DNA from: Tupaia tana
Taxonomy: Eukaryota; Chordata; Mammalia; Scandentia; Tupaiidae
DNA: 64,000 nt
Direction: 5' to 3'
Assembly (NCBI GenBank): GCA_026018925.1
Contig: JAKSZU010000002.1
Span: 154,931,900 to 154,995,899, forward strand
Below the pieces are notes generated by a model. The model was not told the DNA's origin. It did no database searches and was given only the letters and a program-made list of their open reading frames with translations. Positions 58,281 to 64,000 of this stretch are shown here, one piece after another (position 1 is the first letter of the stretch; each line of letters begins with the position of its first letter). The position numbers and the translations under genes were made by a program.

Positions 58281-59237
58281 ATGGGTAGAAGTACAAGAAC
58301 CTCAGGCCTGAATAAAGCAGGAAATATGTCTCCATCAAAGGAACACAGTAACTCCCTTCCTGTTCCTGAAAAAATTGAAGACGTTACCAAAATGTCCGAG
58401 ATAGAGTTTAGAACATTAATGTTGAACAAGTACTATGAGCTGGAACAGAAAAGAGACAATGAATTACAGGAGATGAGAAAGTCCTTCAATGATATGAAGG
58501 AAGAAATTCTGAGGAAGAATAATACTGAACTATTAGAGGTGAAGTCTGAAATACAGGAAATCAAAAACTCTCTTGAAAGTATTAAAAGTCGATTAGACCA
58601 TGCTGAAGGTCGAATCTCTGATGTAGAAGATAAAACTTCTGACCTAGAGAAAACCACCAAAAAGACAGAGAAAATAACAAAAAAACATGAAGATAATATA
58701 CGAGAATTACTAGATTCCATTAGACGTCCTAACGTCCGCATAATTGGTATCCCAGAAGGTGAAGAAACTAATAAGAGCATGGAAAACCTATTCCATGAAA
58801 TCTTGGAAGAAAATTTCCCAAGCATAGAGAGGCACTCCAACATCCAGACCCAGGAAATTCAAAGGACACCAAATAGAATCAACCCAAGAAGATCTTCCCC
58901 AAGGCATATCATAGCCAGACTGGCTAAGACCACAGATAGAGATAAGATACTAAAACTAGCAAGAGAGAAACGACAAGTGACTTACAAAGGTCACCCCATC
59001 AGGCTAACACCGGACTTCTCAACGGAAACAATGCAAGCAAGGAAAGAATGGGAAGATGTAGCGAAAGTGTTAAGAGAGAAACAATTTCAACCAAGACTAT
59101 TGTATCCTGCAAGATTATCCTTCATATGGGAAAAAAAGATTAAAATCTTCTCAGACAAACAAAACCTGAAAGAATTTGCCAGCACCAGGCCAGCTCTCCA
59201 CGAAACCCTGAAGAAAGTACTGTTCCAGGATAACTAA
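58281..59237 (+). CDS. L1 ORF1 protein (RNA-binding chaperone), intact
   Basis: 318 codons without interruption. ORF1p is a trimeric RNA-binding protein that coats L1 RNA. Residues about 35-150 are rich in Glu and Lys with heptad spacing and form the coiled coil (NELQEMRKSFNDMKEEIL and onward). An RRM-like part follows from about residue 150 (RPNVRIIGIPEGEE). The C-terminal domain includes RHIIARLAKTTDRDKIL and later PIRLTPDFS. The length is slightly below the 338 residues of human ORF1p. ATG 58281 is the first in frame after the GC-rich leader. ORF2 follows after 44 bp. Confidence 0.93.
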   Translation: MGRSTRTSGLNKAGNMSPSKEHSNSLPVPEKIEDVTKMSEIEFRTLMLNKYYELEQKRDNELQEMRKSFNDMKEEILRKNNTELLEVKSEIQEIKNSLESIKSRLDHAEGRISDVEDKTSDLEKTTKKTEKITKKHEDNIRELLDSIRRPNVRIIGIPEGEETNKSMENLFHEILEENFPSIERHSNIQTQEIQRTPNRINPRRSSPRHIIARLAKTTDRDKILKLAREKRQVTYKGHPIRLTPDFSTETMQARKEWEDVAKVLREKQFQPRLLYPARLSFIWEKKIKIFSDKQNLKEFASTRPALHETLKKVLFQDN

Positions 59238-59281
59238 AGAAGTAACAGCCAGAAACAAAAGAGTAAAAGGCAACTAAGACA

Positions 59282-62200
59282 ATGGCCAACTTAAAGGCCG
59301 GGACAGATCCATTAACATCAATAATAACATTGAATGTTAATGGATTAAACTCTCCAATCAAGAGACACAGACTGGCTGAATGGGTTAAAAAACAAAAACC
59401 CTCTATCTGTTGCCTACAGGAAACCCACTTCATGGATAAAGATATACATAGACTGAAAGTGAAGGGTTGGAAAAAGATTTTCCATGCAAATGGGAACCAA
59501 AAAAGAGCTGGAGTCGCAATACTAATCTCTAACAAAATAGGTTTTAAAACAAAAACTGTTCGAAGAGACAAAGAAGGGCACTATATTGTAGTAAAAGGAT
59601 CAATCGATCAAGAAGATATAACGCTTATTAATATCTATGCGCCTAACACAGGAGCACCCAAATATGTGAAGGAAAGACTGCTAGATCGAAAAAGGGAGAT
59701 AGACTGCAACACACTAATTGTTGGAGACCTCAACACTGCACTATCCCCCCTGGATAGATCATCCAGACAAAAAATAGGTAAAGAGATAAAAGATCTAAAT
59801 GATATCATAAATCAAATGGACTTAACAGACATCTATAGAACTTTCCATCCTAAAACCTCGAGATGCACTTTTTTCTCGCCACCACATGGAACATTCTCGA
59901 AGATTGACCACATTATTGGCCACAAAGCAAACCTCTACAGATTCAAAAGCATATAAACATACCGAGCATCTTCACCGACCATGATGGAATTAAACTTGAG
60001 TTTAATTTCAAGAGAAATCCTCAAAAATACTCAAATACATGGAAACTTAATAACCTACTCCTGAATGACTCCACAACTATTGAAGAAATAAAGACTGAAA
60101 TCAAAAGGTTCATGGAAGCCAATGACAATGAGGACACGAGTTTCCATAATCTTTGGGACACTGCTAAAGCAGTCATAAGAGGGAAGTTCATAGCAATTAG
60201 TGCACATAAGAGGAGCATGGAAAGAAGGCAAATGGATCACCTACCATCATGCCTCACAGAATTGGAAAAGCAACAGCAAAAAGATCCAAAAAACCCCAGG
60301 AGAAAGGAAATAATAAAGATACGAGCAGAAATAAATGAAATAGAAAATAAACGAACTATACAGAAAATAAATGAAAGTAAAAGCTGGTTCTTTGAAAAGG
60401 TAAACAAAATTGATACACCACTAGCGAGACTTATTAAGAAGAGAGAAAAGAACCAGGTGAATCAGATCTGCAATGAAGCAGGCAAAATAACAACAGACAT
60501 AGTAGAAATAAAAAACATTATTAGGGGATACTATGAACATCTGTATGCCAAGAAACAAGATAATTTGGATGAGATGGACAAATTTCTGGACAGGTATAAT
60601 CTACCTAGATTGAGCCAGGAAGATATAGAAAGTCTGAATAGGTCCATAACAAGCCAGGAGATCAAATCAGTTATAAATAACCTCCCAACAAAGAAAAGCC
60701 CTGGCCCTGATGGATTCACCTCTGAATTCTACAAAACTTTCAAAGAAGAGTTAACCCCCATTCTGCTCAAGTTATTTCTAAATATCCAAAAGGGTGAATC
60801 TCTCCCTAATTCATTCTACGAAGCCTCTATCACCCTTATCCTTAAAACTGATAAGGACAGGACAAGGAAGGAAAACTATAGACCAATATCCCTGATGAAT
60901 ATAGATGCGAAGATTCTCAACAAGGTACTAGCAAATCGTATACAACAACTTATCAAAAAGATTATACATCATGATCAGGTAGGCTTTATCCCAGGAATGC
61001 AAGGTTGGTTCAACATACGCAAAACCATAAATGTAATACACCATATTAATAGGAAGAAAGATAAAAACCATATGGTCATATCAATTGATGCAGAAAAAGC
61101 ATTTGATAAGATACAACATCCCTTCATGATCAAGACTCTCAGCAAAATGGGCATAGAAGGGCCATTTCTCAACACAATAAAAGCTATCTATGAAAAACCC
61201 ATAGCGAACATCATCCTCAATGGAGAAAAGCTGAAAGCTTTTCCACTACAAACGGGTACAAGACAAGGATGTCCACTTTCTCCACTCCTCTTCAATATAG
61301 TACTAGAAGTCTTGGCCATTGCAATCAGAAAAGAGGAAAAAATAAAAGGCATTCAAATAGGAAAAGAAGAGGTGAAACTCTCTCTATTTGCAGATGACAT
61401 GATTGTATACATAGAAGACCCAATGGTTTCCATAAAAAAATTTCTGGAAGTAATACATGAATACAGTAACGTTGCAGGATACAAAATTAATATCCAGAAA
61501 TCTATAGCATTTCTGTATACGAACAACAGGCAGACTGAGATGGAACTGAAAAAAGTTGTTCCATGTACCATAGCCACAAAAAGTATAAGATACTTAGGGA
61601 TAAATCTAACTAAAGAAGTTAAAGACCTCCACAAGGAAAACTATGAGAAGATAAAAAAATAAATTGAAAATGACACAAAAAAGTGGAAGGACATCCCATG
61701 TTCCTGGATTGGAAGAATTAATATAATCAAAATGGCAATTTTACCCAAATTAATCTACCTATTTAATGCAATGCCAATCAAAGTACCAGACACATTCTTC
61801 ACAGATCTAGGAAAGACAATCATAACGTTTGTCTGGAATCATAAAAGACCCCGTATTGCCAAAGCAGTTTTGCACAAGAAGAATGGAGTGGGCGGCATCT
61901 CACTCCCTGACCCAAAAATATACTACAAAGCTGTGGTAATCAAAACAGCATGGTACTGGCACAGGAACAGACAGGTGGACCAATGGAACAGAATAGAGTC
62001 CCCAGAAATGAATGCTCAAACATACAGCCAACTGATTTTTGACAAGGGGCACCAGTCAGTCCTGTGGGAAAAGGATAACCTCTTCAGCAAATGGTGCTGG
62101 CAAAACTGGATCTCCACTTGCAGAAAGATGAATCTGAACCCCTACCTCTCACCTCTGACAAAAATAAAGTCAAGGTGGATCAAAGATCTAAACCTAAGAC

Positions 62201-63128
62201 CTCAAACTATAAAACTGCTCCTGGAAAACACCGGGGAAACTCTGGGAGACATTGGGGTAGGGAAAAACTTCTTAAATAAGACTCCCAACGCACAGTCTAT
62301 GATCCCTAAAATAGACAAGTGGGATTACATCAGACTAAGAAGTTTCTGCATGGCAAAAGACACAGTGATTAGTGTGAACAGACAGCCCTCAGAATGGGAA
62401 AATATTTTTGTAAACTATGCATCAGACAAGGGACTGATAACCAGAATCCACAAGGAACTCAAGCGGCTGTTTCGGAAAAAGACAATCAATCCTATTAAAA
62501 GATGGGAGAATGAGTTGAAAAAACCACTTTCTAAAGATGACATACGAATAGCTAAAAGGCATATGAAAAAATGCTCAACATCCCTCATTGTAAGAGAAAT
62601 GCAGATCAAAACAACAATGAGATATCACCTAACCCCAGTCAGAATGTCTAAGATTAAAAAAACAAAAAATGATAAGTGCTGGAGGAGGTGTGGTGAAAAG
62701 GGAACTCTCTTACACTGCTGGTGGGACTGTAAATTGGTACAACCACTGTGGAGAACAATTTGGAGATTCCTCCAAAATCTACAAATAGAACTACCATATG
62801 ATCCAGCAATCCCCTCCTTGGTATTTACCCGAAGGACAGAAGAATACTTAATCGAAAAAGTGCTTGCACATTGATGTTTATTGCGGCACTTTTCACGATT
62901 GCTAAGTCATGGAAACAACCTAAATGCCCACGAATTGATGAATGGTTAGAAAAACTGTGGCACATATACTCAATGGAATACTATTCATCCATAAAAAACA
63001 ACAAATCCCTGACTTTTGAAAGGAAGTGGATGAATATGGAAGACTTACTGTTGAGTGAAGCAAGCCATGCTATGAAGGAGAGACATTGTATGTCCCCACT
63101 TAATATATACCGAGTGTCTGCACTCTAA
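59282..63128 (+). pseudogene. L1 ORF2 (endonuclease-reverse transcriptase), broken at three sites
   Basis: About 1,280 codons long. The endonuclease part is open from 59282 to 59956 and shows NVNGLNSPIKRH, QETHF, VGDLNT and [11 protein letters not shown] frameshift lies near 59951-59957, where one base was lost or two gained. The frame continues through the reverse transcriptase, with [23 protein letters not shown] and the catalytic FADD at 61387-61398, until a stop TAA at 61660-61662. The same frame then resumes to the C-terminal CCHC-like region ([18 protein letters not shown]) near 62680-62735. A second frameshift near 62819-62821, apparently loss of one G, shifts the last 100 codons, which end at 63128. 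The protein would nick DNA and prime cDNA at the target site; this copy should be non-functional. Confidence 0.92.
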
Positions 63129-63183
63129 ATGTGTATATATATATACACACATATATATTTGTATATATATGTATATATATATT
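63127..63183. repeat. TA-rich microsatellite in the L1 3' UTR
   Basis: Alternating tatata/cacata/tgtata units directly after the end of ORF2. Confidence 0.8.
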
Positions 63184-63423
63184 TTTGAAACCATTCTGCT
63201 TCTGTTGTTATAGAGTTTTAAAATTATACAAAATTATAAGACATATTTTGAACATTATCTTTAAAATTCAGTATTTTGAGATCTTGAAAGTTGTTTGTAA
63301 ACTGTCAAGAATTATGGAGTATGAGCTAAAATTTTTTGCTATGTAAAGTAAATGTTTGTGGAAAAATGTAAAAATTAAAAAAAAAATAAATTAAAAAAAA
63401 AGAAGCCGGGGGGGGGGGAACAA

Positions 63424-63435
63424 AAACATCTTTTA
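63424..63435. repeat. Right target-site duplication of the young L1
   Basis: aaacatctttta, identical to 57524-57535. Confidence 0.85.
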
Positions 63436-63757
63436 TATATTGTAGTACTTACAGTTTTAGTAGTTTTCCAAAAAATTTCGGTTTTTATATAATTTATAAA
63501 GTATACAAAAATAATGTATGTACTTTAAGGTTATTTTCGTTTGGTATCGTGTTTGAACTCCATTGAGATATCATACTTGGGTCAATCAGTAGTCATCATG
63601 CATATTCAGCCATTTTGAAATTTTCAACTCTTTTCTGAGTGGTTCCTTACAGCTTATAAAGGATAATTGTATAGGCCTAACACTAATATCCTAATTTCAT
63701 CTCAAATATAATTAATGGTATTAGGAAATAAGTGATGTCAAGAAGGTTTTATCATTA
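63436..63757. other. Unique AT-rich sequence
   Basis: Right flank of the young L1; nothing recognised. Confidence 0.4.
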
Positions 63758-64000
63758 TTTTTTTAATTATGTTTTTAGTCCATAAGGCACATGAGTTTGC
63801 CAGAGAGAGAGAGAGAGAGAGAAAGCAACCACCCAGTGGGGGGTAGCCATGCTGCAAATCTTTTTCCTCCATTTCCCCATCTCATCAAGACTTTGGGCAC
63901 ACATGCACAGGAGCCCAATATGTTTTTCAAGCCACTGGGGTCAGGATTTAAACCACCAGCCATGTGGGATCTGGCTCCCTATGCATAGTGCTTACCCAGT
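63758..64000 (-). mobile_element. Older SINE, antisense, reaching the window edge
   Basis: gtccataaggcacatgagtt start, (ga) run, tttttcaagccactggggtc and gggatctggctccctatgca. The head end is probably cut by the window edge. Confidence 0.75.

Larger units (their letters stand above)
57536..63423 (+). mobile_element. Full-length young L1 (LINE-1) retrotransposon
   Basis: A complete L1 of about 5.9 kb flanked by the 12-bp repeat aaacatctttta (57524-57535 and 63424-63435). In order: a 5' UTR with tandem monomers (57537-58280), ORF1 (58281-59237, intact), a 44-bp spacer, ORF2 (59282-63128, three breaks), a 3' UTR with a TA-rich microsatellite, an A-rich tail, and a short G run just before the right TSD. 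No SINE has inserted in it, unlike the older L1 at 42290-47180, which carries three. That argues for a recent insertion. Because ORF2 is broken it cannot mobilise itself. Confidence 0.95.

Noticed and set aside
58433..58843. 136-codon frame on the - strand opposite ORF1
   Set aside because: It is the shadow of the L1 ORF1 coiled coil in the other strand.

Overview
The window is nuclear DNA of a placental mammal. It carries most of the caspase-3 gene (CASP3) on the + strand and about 38 kb of repeat-rich sequence 3' of it. Six coding exons with canonical GT/AG borders lie at 11664-23661 and together encode 275 residues. The catalytic His121 and the Cys163 of QACRG, the S1-pocket residues Arg64 and Arg207, and the inter-subunit cleavage site IETD175 are all present. 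The non-coding first exon and the promoter are not visible, so 1-11663 is read as intron 1 or upstream sequence. The 3' UTR probably runs to about 25285. No other conventional gene is seen; in known mammals the CASP3-IRF2 interval is a long gene-poor stretch, which fits.

CASP3 intron 2 contains a sense-oriented processed retrocopy of the mitochondrial complex I assembly factor NDUFAF4 (14089-14761). It has a 14-bp target-site duplication (TSD), an ATTAAA signal, an A-tail and a nearly intact reading frame.

Repeats dominate the window. I count more than 65 tRNA-like SINE copies in at least four groups. SINE-A is about 250-270 bp: a tRNA-like head starting gggaccagcagttagcgtaa, a B box close to ggttcgagtcc, a CT-rich body, the motif ctatagcaaaaacctct, then an A-tail. 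SINE-B is about 170-180 bp with a short body. SINE-C and SINE-D are older and have different bodies. Many SINE-A copies have 10-18 bp TSDs and several sit inside older SINEs, so SINE-A is the youngest group. Diverged copies called 'older SINE' share the SINE-A layout. Ancient MIR, L2, L1M and LTR remnants also occur, with five short palindromic mariner-type MITEs.

The region 34970-36715 is a TC-rich 24-bp minisatellite whose expansion appears to have duplicated an embedded SINE. The region 42290-47180 is an old, rearranged L1. A much younger full-length L1 lies at 57536-63423, with a 12-bp TSD, an intact ORF1 and an ORF2 broken at three places. Its 5' UTR starts with two tandem 128-bp monomers, and two otherwise equivalent junctions differ by a 90-bp segment that begins GT and ends AG behind a pyrimidine tract, as if one copy came from a spliced transcript. 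This is the most unusual structure in the window.

Species: the SINEs are not Alu, B1/B2, CAN, equine ERE or bat Ves. A colugo (Dermoptera), known for its own tRNA-derived SINEs, is a weak guess; only a repeat-library search would settle it.
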